This document shows positions 1 to 8,776 of a stretch of DNA of 64,000 nucleotides, piece by piece. The stretch's first letter is position 1, and every line of letters starts with the position of its first letter. The notes beneath the pieces were generated by a model. It saw nothing but the letters and a program-made list of their open reading frames with translations. It made no database searches and was not told the origin of the DNA. Location: positions 4,340,001 through 4,404,000 of the forward strand of contig NZ_AP018439.1 of NCBI RefSeq assembly GCF_009937955.1, read 5' to 3'. This DNA is from Undibacterium sp. KW1 (GTDB taxonomy: Bacteria; Pseudomonadota; Gammaproteobacteria; Burkholderiales; Burkholderiaceae_D). A program made the position numbers and the translations under genes.

Positions 1-1476
1 GAAGAAGCCGTCGTTCACTGGCGCAAACTGGCCGTCAAAACACCAGAGTATTATCAAAGAAGACTGGCGGGTACCCAATTGTCACTCGGTCTGATTTATT
101 TCAATGAACGTAAAAATCAAGAGGCACAGCAGGCGCTTGAAGAGGCCATCAGCATGTATGGCGCGCAGGCAGAAAAATATCCTGAGCTGACGCACAATCT
201 TGCAGTCAGCTATTTAAACCTCGGCGATGCTGCGCTCGTCAACAAGCAAACCCAAAAAGCCTATACCGCCTATGGCGAAGCCCTGGTTCTTTACCGCAAA
301 CTGCTCAAGAAAGATAGTGACAACTATTTGCCGCCACTGACCAATTTGCTGGCCACCATGGCAGAGATAGACCTGACGCAAAAACGCAATAAAGAAGCTT
401 ACCCTGCGCTGGAAGAAGCGGCAGACAATTACCGCAAGCTCTCGGCAAAGGATGCCACCTCAGCGCAGCTGTATGCGAAAAAACTTGCCAGCGTCTTGAG
501 CCAGCTTGGCTACCTGAATCTGACTAACAAGCCACAACTGGCCGAATCACTGTTCACTGAAGCCCTGGCTATCTATCGCCCGCTTGCTGTCAGAGAACCA
601 CTTTACCTGCACGATCTTGCGTCGGTACAAGTCAGGCTGGCCATGGCCTTCAACAATCAGAGAAAGACGGTCCTGGCGCGCCCTCTGATGGAAGAAGCTA
701 TCGCCAATTATCGCAAACTGATACTGCAAAAACCCGAATTGACGGATGAACTGATCTTTACGCTGTCACAACTGGGTGAGCTCAATCTGAAAGAATTCCG
801 CATCGATGATGCCCGCAAGATGTATGCCGAAATACTCGCCCTATGCCGCCAGCAAATTGACAAAAATCCGGCCACTGAAAAGCGCAAGCTGGCATGGGTA
901 CTTGCCAGACTGGGCACGTTCAACATCATCGGTAAAGACCTGATACAGGCCCGCATTTTCCTGAATGAAGCAATCAGTATCTATCGCCTGGATTACGCAC
1001 AACGCAGCGACACTGCCAATGAATTTGCGATGGCCCTGTATGGCCTGGGTTTGCTCAACGAGGCAGATAACCGAGCCTCAGCAGCAATCAAAGCTTTTAG
1101 TGAAGCAAGCACCCTGCTGCAGGAACAAAAGCAATTAAGCCTTGCCCAGCAAGCTGAACTGGGCAAAATACTCCACAGCCTGGCGACCGTAGAGTTGACC
1201 GAAAAGCGTCTCAAAGATGCACAGGAACATGTCAACGCAGCGCTGGCTATCCGCAGACAATTGGCAAAGAATGACACTGAAGCTGAGCAGCAAGACCTGA
1301 TAGACGATCTTGCCCTGCTCTCCAGCATTCATATGCTCAACAAGGATTTGCCCAGGGTCAGGCAAGTCTATGCAGAAATCGCACAGCTTGCTGAGCGCAC
1401 AGGGTCGCTGCCACCGAAAACCCAGGCCCGCGTCGATGCAATCAGGCTCTTTATTAAAAATACCAAGGGCTTATAA
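1..1476 (+). CDS. TPR-repeat protein, N-terminus outside window
   Basis: The frame is open from the first base, so this is the C-terminal 491 residues of a longer protein. An in-frame TTG at 79 is not a convincing start, because coding with the same repeat character precedes it. At least eight degenerate tetratricopeptide-type helices recur about every 45-55 residues, with cores such as EALVLYRKLL, EALAIYRPLA, EAIANYRKLI and AALAIRRQLA. Such repeats form a superhelical protein-binding scaffold. There is no catalytic motif or membrane segment in the visible part. Partner and pathway cannot be told from this sequence. The gene ends 125 bp before the next gene, which is convergent. Confidence 0.85.
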   Translation, partial: EEAVVHWRKLAVKTPEYYQRRLAGTQLSLGLIYFNERKNQEAQQALEEAISMYGAQAEKYPELTHNLAVSYLNLGDAALVNKQTQKAYTAYGEALVLYRKLLKKDSDNYLPPLTNLLATMAEIDLTQKRNKEAYPALEEAADNYRKLSAKDATSAQLYAKKLASVLSQLGYLNLTNKPQLAESLFTEALAIYRPLAVREPLYLHDLASVQVRLAMAFNNQRKTVLARPLMEEAIANYRKLILQKPELTDELIFTLSQLGELNLKEFRIDDARKMYAEILALCRQQIDKNPATEKRKLAWVLARLGTFNIIGKDLIQARIFLNEAISIYRLDYAQRSDTANEFAMALYGLGLLNEADNRASAAIKAFSEASTLLQEQKQLSLAQQAELGKILHSLATVELTEKRLKDAQEHVNAALAIRRQLAKNDTEAEQQDLIDDLALLSSIHMLNKDLPRVRQVYAEIAQLAERTGSLPPKTQARVDAIRLFIKNTKGL

Positions 1477-1506
1477 GCATTTTACTTCGCGCCAGGATCA
1501 GATTCA

Positions 1507-1530
1507 CAGCACGCCTGCCTGGGCGTGCTG
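1507..1530. terminator. Hairpin between convergent genes
   Basis: A perfect 9-bp stem (CAGCACGCC / GGCGTGCTG) with a 6-nt loop lies between the TPR gene and the convergent DUF4865 gene. No T-tract follows on either strand, so it may be a structural hairpin or a Rho-assisted terminator rather than a classical intrinsic one. Confidence 0.35.
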
Positions 1531-1601
1531 GCCTGACCAACCACGCAAGCATGCCGGGCCCTGCTGCTGAAACTCATTTTGGCGCATGAGAGCCCACATG
1601 A

Positions 1602-2180
1602 TCAGTACCCTGGGGCCGACACATGCCCTACTTCATAGGCCTGCACATGATCAGGCAAACCTGCAGCTTGCGCGGCAGAGGCATCCCCCCATAAAGTAAA
1701 GCGCACCAGTGTCCATGCATTTGGGTCAAAAGCCACCAGCGTTGCCAGCGCACCGGCTTGCTTGCTCATGTTTTTTGCGGCGACAGTTTCAAGCTCGCGC
1801 AAAGCACCGAGATCTGTGTAAGCCTCAATCTGGCTGATCTCGCGCGTAGCAAACGTCGCGCTGCGCACCTGCGCATCCACATGACCATGCCACACCGACC
1901 ACTGCCTGACCGTAGGCCAGCCAAAGGCTTGCGAGACAGCCTTGAAGCCATCGCCGCAGATGAAATTATTCAAGCCTTCATTGTCATGCCAGAGGTAAAA
2001 AGGCGCATAGACATTATGGCTGGACTTCGTAGGCTCCTGGCCTTTGCTGGCATACAGATAGGCCTTGAAAGCCAGACCAGGAAAGTTATCCAGCATATGC
2101 CCTTTGCTGGCAATGCGCTGACGCACAATGTCCATGTCGTAGTCGGCAGGGAGGGTGAAGTTGTATTGCATGGCGATCAT
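1602..2180 (-). CDS. DUF4865 family protein
   Basis: Encodes 192 residues beginning MIAMQYNFTLP. The longer frame up to 2261 has no good start; the ATG at 2180 is preceded by AAAAGGACA at a suitable distance. The N-terminal YDMDIVRQRI segment, the FKAYLY strand and the later YAPFYLWHDNEG block are typical of DUF4865, a family of unknown activity often found beside LysR regulators and tautomerases, as here. The fold resembles small monooxygenase/ferredoxin-like proteins, but no reaction can be assigned. It lies in the same orientation as the tautomerase and carboxymuconolactone decarboxylase-like genes, though separated from them by a 103-bp palindromic repeat, so co-transcription is uncertain. 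Confidence 0.75.
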   Translation of the reverse strand: MIAMQYNFTLPADYDMDIVRQRIASKGHMLDNFPGLAFKAYLYASKGQEPTKSSHNVYAPFYLWHDNEGLNNFICGDGFKAVSQAFGWPTVRQWSVWHGHVDAQVRSATFATREISQIEAYTDLGALRELETVAAKNMSKQAGALATLVAFDPNAWTLVRFTLWGDASAAQAAGLPDHVQAYEVGHVSAPGY

Positions 2181-2239
2181 GTTGGGTGTCCTTTTGAAAT
2201 TGGTTTGATGAGAAATTTTTTCTTGCAGCTTGCAATTGT

Positions 2240-2342
2240 CGTAGGTTGGGCTACGCCTCATCAGCCCAACACTCGGCGTTTCAATGACGTATACGTTTGC
2301 TTAGGCCCAGTGTTGGGCTGGTAAAGCGTAGCCCAACCTACG
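2240..2342. repeat. Dispersed inverted repeat, CGTAGGTTGGGCTACG family
   Basis: A 103-bp element whose two ends are inverted copies of CGTAGGTTGGGCTACGC, followed inwards on both sides by a CAGCCCAACACT box. Related copies occur at 26643-26730 and 27340-27423. It lies between the DUF4865 gene and the tautomerase gene and has no coding capacity. Confidence 0.8.
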
Positions 2343-2413
2343 AAACTGTGTCTCTGTGTCTCTGTGTTGAGAGGTCTTGAAGTAATCCCGTTCTAAGCGG
2401 GCCAGACATATAC

Positions 2414-2824
2414 TCACCCCACCTCATACCGCGCCACTCCGTCATACATCACACCGCCACTAAACGACCAGTCCTCTGCCGCCGTGGTATTGATAATGAC
2501 CAGCACATCCTCAGCCCTGATGCCCGGTGATATTGCCAGCAACTCCGCCAGCCTGCAGTAAAACGCCGCCTTGGTAGCAGCACTGCGCTGGCGTCCTGCG
2601 GTGATCTGTATCAACACAAAATCATCCGACCTTGGCTTGTTCTCGTGACTGAGATAATGACGGTCAAACACCAGTTCATTCACTTCATGCTGATGGATGA
2701 TCTGGAAGCGGTCCTTGAGTGGCACTTCATATGCTTCCACCAGTGCCTGATGCAAGGCATCCGACAAGGCTTGCAGGTATTCAGGTGATTTACCCTTTAA
2801 CAGGGATAAGCGGCTCATGGGCAT
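2414..2824 (-). CDS. Tautomerase family protein
   Basis: A 136-residue protein of the 4-oxalocrotonate tautomerase superfamily (Tautomerase_2 type). The start MPMSRLSLLKG places Pro at position 2, which becomes the N-terminal catalytic base after Met removal; this supports the ATG at 2824. Family features include the ALSDALHQALVEAYEVP helix and the FQIIHQHEV segment. The start codon lies inside the 3' end of the upstream decarboxylase-like gene (10-nt overlap), with AAAGGAG 6 nt before it, so translation is probably coupled. The usual role is keto-enol tautomerisation of a small carboxylic acid; the substrate here is unknown. Confidence 0.85.
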   Translation of the reverse strand: MPMSRLSLLKGKSPEYLQALSDALHQALVEAYEVPLKDRFQIIHQHEVNELVFDRHYLSHENKPRSDDFVLIQITAGRQRSAATKAAFYCRLAELLAISPGIRAEDVLVIINTTAAEDWSFSGGVMYDGVARYEVG

Positions 2825-3180
2825 GATTTACTCCTTTGATTTTGCTGTGGTTTAATTGGCAGACAATTAGCAGACAATTGGCGCAGCACGGTGACAGCCG
2901 ATGCCGCCGTAGGCCAACCAGCATAAAACGCCAGGTGGGTGATGACCTCGACCAGTTCTGCATTGGTGATGCCGTTGTCCAGCGCCCGCTGCATGTGAAA
3001 GGGCAATTGCTCACTGCTGTTCAGCGCGATCAGGGTGGCAACGGTAATCAGGCTGCGTTCACGCGCGGCCAGGCCCGGCCTTTGCCAGATGTCATCGAAT
3101 AAAACAGTGTCTGTCAGCTCGGCAAACTTGGGGGCGATGTCGCCCATGAGTTCGCGCGCGATGGTGCTGGGGATTTGCAT
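2815..3180 (-). CDS. Carboxymuconolactone decarboxylase family protein
   Basis: A 121-residue protein with the CMD fold: the helix RERSLITVATLIALN, then the segment QLPFHMQRALDNGIT and the family-typical HLAFYAGWPTAASAV. The CxxC of AhpD-type peroxidase members is absent (SSEQLPFH replaces it), so it is of the decarboxylase-like type rather than a thiol peroxidase. TTGGAG lies 8 nt before the ATG. It is the first gene of a two-gene unit with the tautomerase and is transcribed divergently from the LysR gene 130 bp away, the classic arrangement for control by that regulator. The substrate is probably an aromatic or lactone catabolite, but this is inference. Confidence 0.85.
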   Translation of the reverse strand: MQIPSTIARELMGDIAPKFAELTDTVLFDDIWQRPGLAARERSLITVATLIALNSSEQLPFHMQRALDNGITNAELVEVITHLAFYAGWPTAASAVTVLRQLSANCLPIKPQQNQRSKSCP

Positions 3181-3310
3181 GGTGCGACTCCAAAAGCGTT
3201 ATTGACAAGTACAAGATACCCGACTATCTTCATCCATAAAATCAGATAATTTCAAACCCATCATTCCAAAAATCGGGATGGACAAAAAATAAATAAAAAG
3301 GAGCAAATCA

Positions 3311-4210
3311 GTGAGCAAGATCACCTTTGACCTTGATGTCATGCGCACCTTTGTGACTGGCATAGAGCTGGGCAGCTTTGCCAAGGCGGCAGACAGGCTG
3401 GGCCGCTCCACCTCTGCCGTCAGCGCCCAGCTCAAGAAACTCGAAGACCAGGTCGGCAGCCCCATCCTGCGCAAATCTGGTCGTGGCATGCTGCCCACCC
3501 CAGCGGGCGAAACCCTGCTGGCCTATGGCCGCCGCCTGCTTGAACTCAATGACGAAGCCGCTGCCGCCGTGCGTGGGGTTGATCTCGAAGGCTGGATCAG
3601 GCTGGGCATTCCTGAAGACTTTGGCGAGCGCATACTCACCGACGTGCTGGGCCGCTTCGCCCGCGCCCACCCCAGGGTCAGGATAGAAGCCAAAATCGCC
3701 CGCAACGCCACCCTGCTTGACCTCATCACCGGCGGCCAGTTAGACCTGGCGCTGACCTGGGATGGCGGCATCAGCACCCCAAACAGCGAACACCTGCGTA
3801 ACTTTGCCATGCACTGGATAGGCGCGGCAGACCCGCAACTTCAAGCCAGCTATGCCGGTGATGAACCTCTGTCGCTGGTCGCCTTTGAAGCCCCCTGCCT
3901 CATGCGCAGTTGCGCCACCAGCGCACTTGACCATGCCAACATTCCCTGGCGCCTGTCCTTCACCAGTCCCAGCCTGTCCGGCATCTGGGCCGCCGTCGCC
4001 GCAGGCTTGGGCCTGACCGTGCGCACTGCCGCTGGTTTGCCGAAGCACTTGCGCATCATCGACAACCCGGCCCTGCCCACCTTGCCCATGCTGGGCCTGA
4101 GCCTGCACCGACTTGAGGCTGAACCGGACATGGCCGTGCAGCGTTTGCGCGAGATTATGGTGGAGACGCTAATGGAAGAAGAAATGGGGCAGCAGTTGAG
4201 AGCGGCGTGA
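3311..4210 (+). CDS. LysR family transcriptional regulator
   Basis: A 299-residue LysR-type regulator. Residues about 8-65 form the winged helix-turn-helix (SFAKAADRLGRSTSAVSAQL, then the wing SGRGMLPTPAG). The rest is a periplasmic-binding-protein-like effector domain. The GTG start is supported by AAGGAG 7 nt upstream. It is divergent from the CMD-like/tautomerase pair, and the 130-bp AT-rich gap between them should hold the shared operator. LysR proteins usually activate the divergent genes in response to a pathway intermediate; the effector is not known here. Confidence 0.92.
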   Translation: MSKITFDLDVMRTFVTGIELGSFAKAADRLGRSTSAVSAQLKKLEDQVGSPILRKSGRGMLPTPAGETLLAYGRRLLELNDEAAAAVRGVDLEGWIRLGIPEDFGERILTDVLGRFARAHPRVRIEAKIARNATLLDLITGGQLDLALTWDGGISTPNSEHLRNFAMHWIGAADPQLQASYAGDEPLSLVAFEAPCLMRSCATSALDHANIPWRLSFTSPSLSGIWAAVAAGLGLTVRTAAGLPKHLRIIDNPALPTLPMLGLSLHRLEAEPDMAVQRLREIMVETLMEEEMGQQLRAA

Positions 4211-4250
4211 TGACTGGCAAAATCAAGATTAAGTATTGAAAGGGCGTTGA

Positions 4251-4694
4251 ATGAGCATATTAAATAGCTTGCAGAGCTACATTGGATTGAAAGTTGGCAC
4301 TCGGCGGTTTACTCCCGTCGATAGTAATAAATTAGATCAGGCAGAAATGGAACTAGGGTTTCTATTGCCATCTAGCTTAAGAAAATTTTACCAAGCAGTC
4401 GGTTATGGCTGGCTTGCAGAAGATAATCGGCCTGACATCAGGAATTTGTTTATCCATCCTTTGGATATGGTTGATCTGTATAAGGGTATTTCCGATTTTG
4501 GGCCACCCGAACAATTTTTGCCTGGAGATGTTCCATTTTTTGACTGTGGCTCATTCAGGTTTTTAGTGTTTCGACCAAATTCTGCCAATCCAGAATTCAT
4601 CTATAAAGATAATGGTGACATAAATCCGGTTGCGAACAATGTAGAAGATTTAGTAGCCAAACTTTTGCGAAATCCACATTTTTATGAAGAGTGA
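4251..4694 (+). CDS. SMI1/KNR4 (SUKH) family protein, probable immunity protein
   Basis: A 147-residue protein with the SUKH signature: an N-terminal helix ending in LDQAEMELGFLLPSSLRKFY, a GYGWL turn, and later FLPGDVPFFDCGSFRF and a C-terminal helix. SUKH proteins usually neutralise polymorphic or contact-dependent toxins by direct binding in the cytoplasm. AAGGG lies 6 nt before the ATG. No toxin gene is adjacent, so this is an orphan copy or a general-purpose immunity gene. Its A+T content is higher than that of the LysR gene next to it, which suggests acquisition by transfer. Confidence 0.75.
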   Translation: MSILNSLQSYIGLKVGTRRFTPVDSNKLDQAEMELGFLLPSSLRKFYQAVGYGWLAEDNRPDIRNLFIHPLDMVDLYKGISDFGPPEQFLPGDVPFFDCGSFRFLVFRPNSANPEFIYKDNGDINPVANNVEDLVAKLLRNPHFYEE

Positions 4695-4822
4695 GTTTTC
4701 AATATCTCTTGATTATGGACGTACAGTTTGTCGATTCAGGTAAAGCCAGAAATCAAGAATTTGATAAATTCCGTTTTCAAATTCAGATATGATGTACGTT
4801 TTACATCTTTCCTCATCTGCCC

Positions 4823-6355
4823 ATGCCTGCTCTCAAACTGCGCCCAGTCTCTAATTTGATACTTGCCTCCGGCCTTTTGCTGGCTGCAGCCAGCCAGGCA
4901 CAATTGCCAGCGAGCTATACCCTCGAGGACAAAAGACTCTTGTGGGAAGAAGCAGTTTCTTATGCCGATGGCATACAATATAATTACGACCTGCTGCGTT
5001 TTGACAACCAGGACGCGGCCAATACTTGCGAAAAATATTCTGCTACCTGCGTCAATGTCAAAACCAGGGGCAGGGAAAATTTCCGGCTACCTTTACCCAG
5101 CGTTCCTTTATATCTCAAAGAGACGGTGAGTAATATGCTGCTCACCCCTGTCAGCAAGCCACTGCTTGACCCTGCCAGTAATACCTGGGTCCTGGTCGTC
5201 ATGAACAACACAAAATCAAGCGAGTTCCCCAAAAATGTTGACCCGCAAAACTGGCTTGACCAGTATGCCCTGATAACCCTGCCAGCTTTGACCGATGTCA
5301 AAAATGACCCGCGACTGGCTACGCGACGCGAGCTGGGCCGCATTCTCAATCAGGCATCGCTGACAGCAGCCTTGACTGCAGATAAAGTCAACAGCAGCAA
5401 TATCAATACCCGGCTGGCCGATGGTTCTACCCTATTGCGCAGGGCCATCATGATGAGAGACAGCGAAATGACAGACACTCTGCTCAAGAACGGTGCCCGT
5501 GCAGACGTATGCACACCCAGATGCCCCTTGAACAGCGCGATTCACACAGCAGACCTCAATCTGATCAAGAAACTGCTTGATGCCGGTGCCAACCCCAATG
5601 GTGGCACAAGTGACTACCGCCCTCTGTCCGTGGCAACACTGCTCGCTAACAAAAATGTCATCGGGCTCTTGCTGGACAAGGGTGCCAATCTGTTGTTGCC
5701 ACAACCAGAAATCGCATTTGGCAGCACCATTGAAAAAAATTTGTTGCAATACGCCCCTCCCGGCAATCCTGAATTTGCCAACTGGTTGCAAACAAAAATA
5801 GAGCAGGCGCTGGATAAGTCTGGCAAATACAAATGGGCAGCCTGGATAGAGCAAAACGGCCAGAAGACACCGCTCACAGACAATGCCGTCATCAAGCTCA
5901 AAAAAGCACCATTCAAGATTGCCATGCAGATCAACCCAGAAAACTCATTCAGGTTGATTTGCGCCGAGGACAAAAGTCTGTTTGAACATGCCAAAGACAT
6001 CCACTTCAGGACTGACACCCTTAGCCCATTCAAGGTTGGCGCGTCAGGTGACGATAGCAAATATCTCAGCTGTGGCAAGATCGTCATGGAAAAGGGCAAG
6101 TGGACATTTGACGGCGCGACTAAAGAACTGAGCTATACCGAAAATGCCGATGAAAAGACTGGCACTCAGCGCATAAAGGGGCCGAAAGGCATGGAATACA
6201 GCTACAACGTCACTGAATTTCTTGAGGACGATAACGCAGTCCCGCTGGCCCAATACAATGGCAAAGACCTCGCCATGATCATAGGCACCGTGCCCAGATC
6301 AGGCATGGGCGCAGACTACTTCCGCCCGGCCAGTTTTACGATCAAGTTTCAGTGA
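4823..6355 (+). CDS. Exported ankyrin-repeat protein
   Basis: 510 residues. Residues 1-27 form a signal peptide ending in an AAASQA-type cleavage site, so the product probably acts in the periplasm or outside. About residues 200-290 contain three ankyrin-like units (STLLRRAIMMRDSEMTDTLL, LNLIKKLLDAGANPNG, NVIGLLLDKGANL). The flanking N- and C-terminal domains are not recognised; the C-terminal half contains two Cys residues that could pair. Ankyrin units mediate protein binding; no enzymatic motif is visible. A distant relative in layout is the ankyrin-like gene at 39796. The gene stands alone. Confidence 0.75.
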   Translation: MPALKLRPVSNLILASGLLLAAASQAQLPASYTLEDKRLLWEEAVSYADGIQYNYDLLRFDNQDAANTCEKYSATCVNVKTRGRENFRLPLPSVPLYLKETVSNMLLTPVSKPLLDPASNTWVLVVMNNTKSSEFPKNVDPQNWLDQYALITLPALTDVKNDPRLATRRELGRILNQASLTAALTADKVNSSNINTRLADGSTLLRRAIMMRDSEMTDTLLKNGARADVCTPRCPLNSAIHTADLNLIKKLLDAGANPNGGTSDYRPLSVATLLANKNVIGLLLDKGANLLLPQPEIAFGSTIEKNLLQYAPPGNPEFANWLQTKIEQALDKSGKYKWAAWIEQNGQKTPLTDNAVIKLKKAPFKIAMQINPENSFRLICAEDKSLFEHAKDIHFRTDTLSPFKVGASGDDSKYLSCGKIVMEKGKWTFDGATKELSYTENADEKTGTQRIKGPKGMEYSYNVTEFLEDDNAVPLAQYNGKDLAMIIGTVPRSGMGADYFRPASFTIKFQ

Positions 6356-6532
6356 TGTGTTTACCTGCCCTTGTACGTAACTCAAGGCCAGTGAACCCAT
6401 GTGGCCCTTGTAAGGCTTTCGCGGCGCATACCACTCCCGGTTTGCGCTGCGCCAGCGGGACATGTACTATCTCTTTTGGATAAATGGGCAGGCAAACCAG
6501 ATTCATTTCAAAATCCATCCTCAGGAGGCAAT

Positions 6533-6904
6533 ATGAAACGTGTTGTTGGCATAGGCGGTGTGTTTTTCAAGGCAAAAGACCCGCAAGCATTAAGTGCCTG
6601 GTACCGGGATCATCTCGGTTTTGAACTCAGCCCCTGGGGCGGTGCCGTATTCGAGGCCAATGGCGACAGCACAGAAAAAACCGCCTGGTCATTGTTCCCG
6701 GCAGATTCCACCTCCTTCGCCCCCAGCACCCAGCCCTTCATGATCAATTACCGCGTCGATGACCTGCACGCCCTGCTAGCCGCCTTGCGCGCCGAAGGTT
6801 GCGATGTCGATGCCAAAGTAGATGAATCAGAATACGGCAAGTTCGGCTGGGTCATGGACCCTGAAGGTAACCGCGTGGAGTTGTGGGAACCACCAAAAAA
6901 TTAA
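6533..6904 (+). CDS. VOC (glyoxalase-fold) family protein
   Basis: A 123-residue vicinal-oxygen-chelate protein. The frame is open from 6401, but AGGAGG sits just before the ATG at 6533, and the domain starts there (VVGIGGVFFKAKDPQALSAW). Typical strands follow: YRDHLGFEL, the central dimer-type NYRVDDLHALLAAL, and the ending DPEGNRVELWEPP with the conserved metal-ligand Glu. Members include glyoxalase I, dioxygenases and resistance proteins, so substrate assignment is not possible. It stands alone and is followed by repeat-rich intergenic DNA. Confidence 0.88.
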   Translation: MKRVVGIGGVFFKAKDPQALSAWYRDHLGFELSPWGGAVFEANGDSTEKTAWSLFPADSTSFAPSTQPFMINYRVDDLHALLAALRAEGCDVDAKVDESEYGKFGWVMDPEGNRVELWEPPKN

Positions 6905-6962
6905 TGCTGCAGAACCCGGCCGCCATTTTGCCAACGGCAAACCCTGCACATAGCTGCATTCA

Positions 6963-7087
6963 GTAGGGTGCGCCGTGCGCACCGGCTAATCTTGCGGGCA
7001 ATGATAATGATGTCAAATCCGTGCGCCTGTATCACAGCAATGTCAGCAAGAAGATAAGCGTAGGGCGCGCATTACAATGCACCCTAC
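6963..7087. repeat. REP-like palindrome pair, GTAGGGTGCG family
   Basis: A GTAGGGTGCGCCGTGCGCACC palindrome at one end and its degenerate inverse, ending GCACCCTAC, at the other, about 80 bp apart. Other copies are at 11310, 14535, 20381, 21842, 31135, 31248, 34196 and 46388. All are intergenic or touch a stop codon. Confidence 0.8.
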
Positions 7088-7137
7088 ATTACGGAACTGA
7101 GCAAGCTGCAATCCATTTTTACCGCTCCCTTCAAATC

Positions 7138-7292
7138 GTCATGCCGGACTTGATCCGGCATCCAGCGTCGTTTTACCCAGACTTCAAAATTACTGCTGAT
7201 CGTCGCAAAACCGTGCGCAGCTTCTCGCTCCCGGATACCTGCGCCACTTTACAACGAAAGCCGCTGGATGCCAGATCAAGTCTGGCATGGCG
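7138..7292. repeat. Inverted repeat, GTCATGCCGGACTTGATCC family
   Basis: Two inverted arms of about 28 bp (GTCATGCCGGACTTGATCC... and ...CAAGTCTGGCATGGCG) are separated by about 100 bp. Similar arms recur as dispersed repeats in many proteobacterial genomes. No coding function is seen. Confidence 0.7.
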
Positions 7293-7513
7293 GTTGGGAC
7301 GTCTTAGTCAGCAATAAGCTCAAGGTCTTTTAAGCGAACAAAAAAACTCTGGAGTACGCAACTCAGTTCATTAGCACGATGACGCCGTGCCAGGCACACC
7401 TGCGCCTGGCAACAATAAATTGAACAAACGATGCTATATTGCGTTTTTGCCTGTTGCCTGCCGTGTATCAGGCCATGCATGTGCAGGCAAAGGCGATCAA
7501 CTTAATCTGACCC

Positions 7514-7918
7514 ATGACCAGCATACCCACATCACCAACAGGCACCAGCCGCAAACACCTGCTCCCGTGGATCAGAATATCCCTGCTCTGCTGTCTCATG
7601 CTGTATTCACTGGCACGCGCCATTGATTATCTGCATCAGGCAGGCTGCGCGCAAAACCCCGGTGTGGGCGCGACGATAGCGTCTGCTGACCTGGGTATGA
7701 TCTCTGCCGGTTTTCAATGGCTGTTCATGTTGTCGGGTGCGGTCATACTCGGTACCTGGCCGGGCGTGAGCAAATGGCGCAGGCTGGGGCAGGCATCTGT
7801 GTTTTTGGTGCTCAGCTTTTGCCTGTCTGTCGTGCTGTCAGTCTGGTATGAGGATGAGGTGGCAGAAACTTGCGCCCAGCCAGGTGTAACCCAGCCTGCC
7901 AATGCAAGAACTCCTTGA
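7514..7918 (+). CDS. Small membrane protein, unknown function
   Basis: 134 residues with three likely transmembrane segments: LLPWIRISLLCCLMLYSLA, then SAGFQWLFMLSGAVILGTW, then a third hydrophobic stretch near residues 95-113. It ends with a short polar tail containing Cys. No family is recognised and no good ribosome-binding site precedes the ATG. The stop lies 62 bp before the ATP-grasp start, so the two could be co-transcribed. Confidence 0.55.
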   Translation: MTSIPTSPTGTSRKHLLPWIRISLLCCLMLYSLARAIDYLHQAGCAQNPGVGATIASADLGMISAGFQWLFMLSGAVILGTWPGVSKWRRLGQASVFLVLSFCLSVVLSVWYEDEVAETCAQPGVTQPANARTP

Positions 7919-7980
7919 GCCGCTTGTCTGTCTTTGCCATTCAAGTGTATAGTTTTTCACTCACAAAAAAATTCCACACC

Positions 7981-8712
7981 ATGCCCACGCTGATTTTCAC
8001 CCCGCGCTATACCGACGACTCACAAGCCTTGTGGAAGGCAGCAGGTGCATTGGGCTGGCAGGTTCAGCGCCTGACGAACTGGCGTGTGCCAGATCACATG
8101 CAAAATCTGGATGAACCAGTATTATATGGAGAAGCCCTGTTTGGCCCAACGCTGGCAGAGCAACTGGGCATACGTCTGCTGAGCCCGCCAGAAGACTGGC
8201 TGGTGCGCCTGCCCATGGAATACAAACACCGTCAGATCAGCATGCAAACCCTGGGGCAGGCTCGCCAACTGACAAAGCCTGCTTTTATCAAACCGCCCAA
8301 TGACAAGAGTTTTCCGGCGGAGGTATATACCGGTGCCAGCCTGCCGACTGAGTATGATGACGACATGCCGGTGCTGGTGTCAGAGGTCGTCCAGTGGGAA
8401 AAAGAATTTCGCTGTTTTATATTGCAGCGCCAATTGGTCACCTACTCTCTCTATTCCCGCTTTGGTGATGTTCAGCGCGAGACAGAGTTCGCCAGCACGA
8501 TGGATGAAGACAACGCGCTAAAGACATTCATGCACATCCTGCTGGCAGACCAGCGCGTCGATTTACCCGATGCCTGTGTCATCGATGCCGGCATGCTGGC
8601 TGGCGGCGCATGGGCCTGCGTGGAACAAAATGCGGCATGGGGTGCGGGTATTTATGGTTGTGATCCTGCCAGCGTGCTGGAAGTAGTGCGGCATGCTTCT
8701 GTCAGGGTTTAA
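7981..8712 (+). CDS. ATP-grasp protein, R2K-clade type
   Basis: 243 residues from the ATG at 7981 (MPTLIFTPRYTDD); the frame is open further upstream but overlaps the preceding gene without a domain. The arrangement fits the ATP-grasp R2K clade: an N-terminal Rossmann-like part with LTNWRVP, the central AFIKPPNDKSFPAEVY holding the nucleotide-binding Lys, the strand LVSEVVQWEKEFRCFI, and the C-terminal CVIDAGML...WACVEQNAAWGAG with the acidic/Asn metal ligands. R2K proteins are predicted to ligate amino acids or peptides and are often found in conflict or phage-modification contexts. No partner gene is seen here and the substrate is unknown. Confidence 0.75.
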   Translation: MPTLIFTPRYTDDSQALWKAAGALGWQVQRLTNWRVPDHMQNLDEPVLYGEALFGPTLAEQLGIRLLSPPEDWLVRLPMEYKHRQISMQTLGQARQLTKPAFIKPPNDKSFPAEVYTGASLPTEYDDDMPVLVSEVVQWEKEFRCFILQRQLVTYSLYSRFGDVQRETEFASTMDEDNALKTFMHILLADQRVDLPDACVIDAGMLAGGAWACVEQNAAWGAGIYGCDPASVLEVVRHASVRV

Positions 8713-8776
8713 GCTCTCAAGTCAAATCCCCGACATGCCTCACGGCCAAAGCTGCTCCTGCGTGACATGCCTGACA

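Larger units (their letters stand above)
6905..7513. other. Repeat-rich intergenic region
   Basis: About 600 bp with no convincing gene. It contains a GTAGGGTGCG-type repeat pair (6963-7087) and a GTCATGCCGGACTTGATCC-type inverted repeat pair (7138-7292). Short open frames here are products of the palindromes. Confidence 0.7.

Noticed and set aside
1758-2324. 188-codon plus-strand frame over the DUF4865 gene
   Set aside because: Antisense to a recognised family with a good ribosome-binding site on the minus strand.
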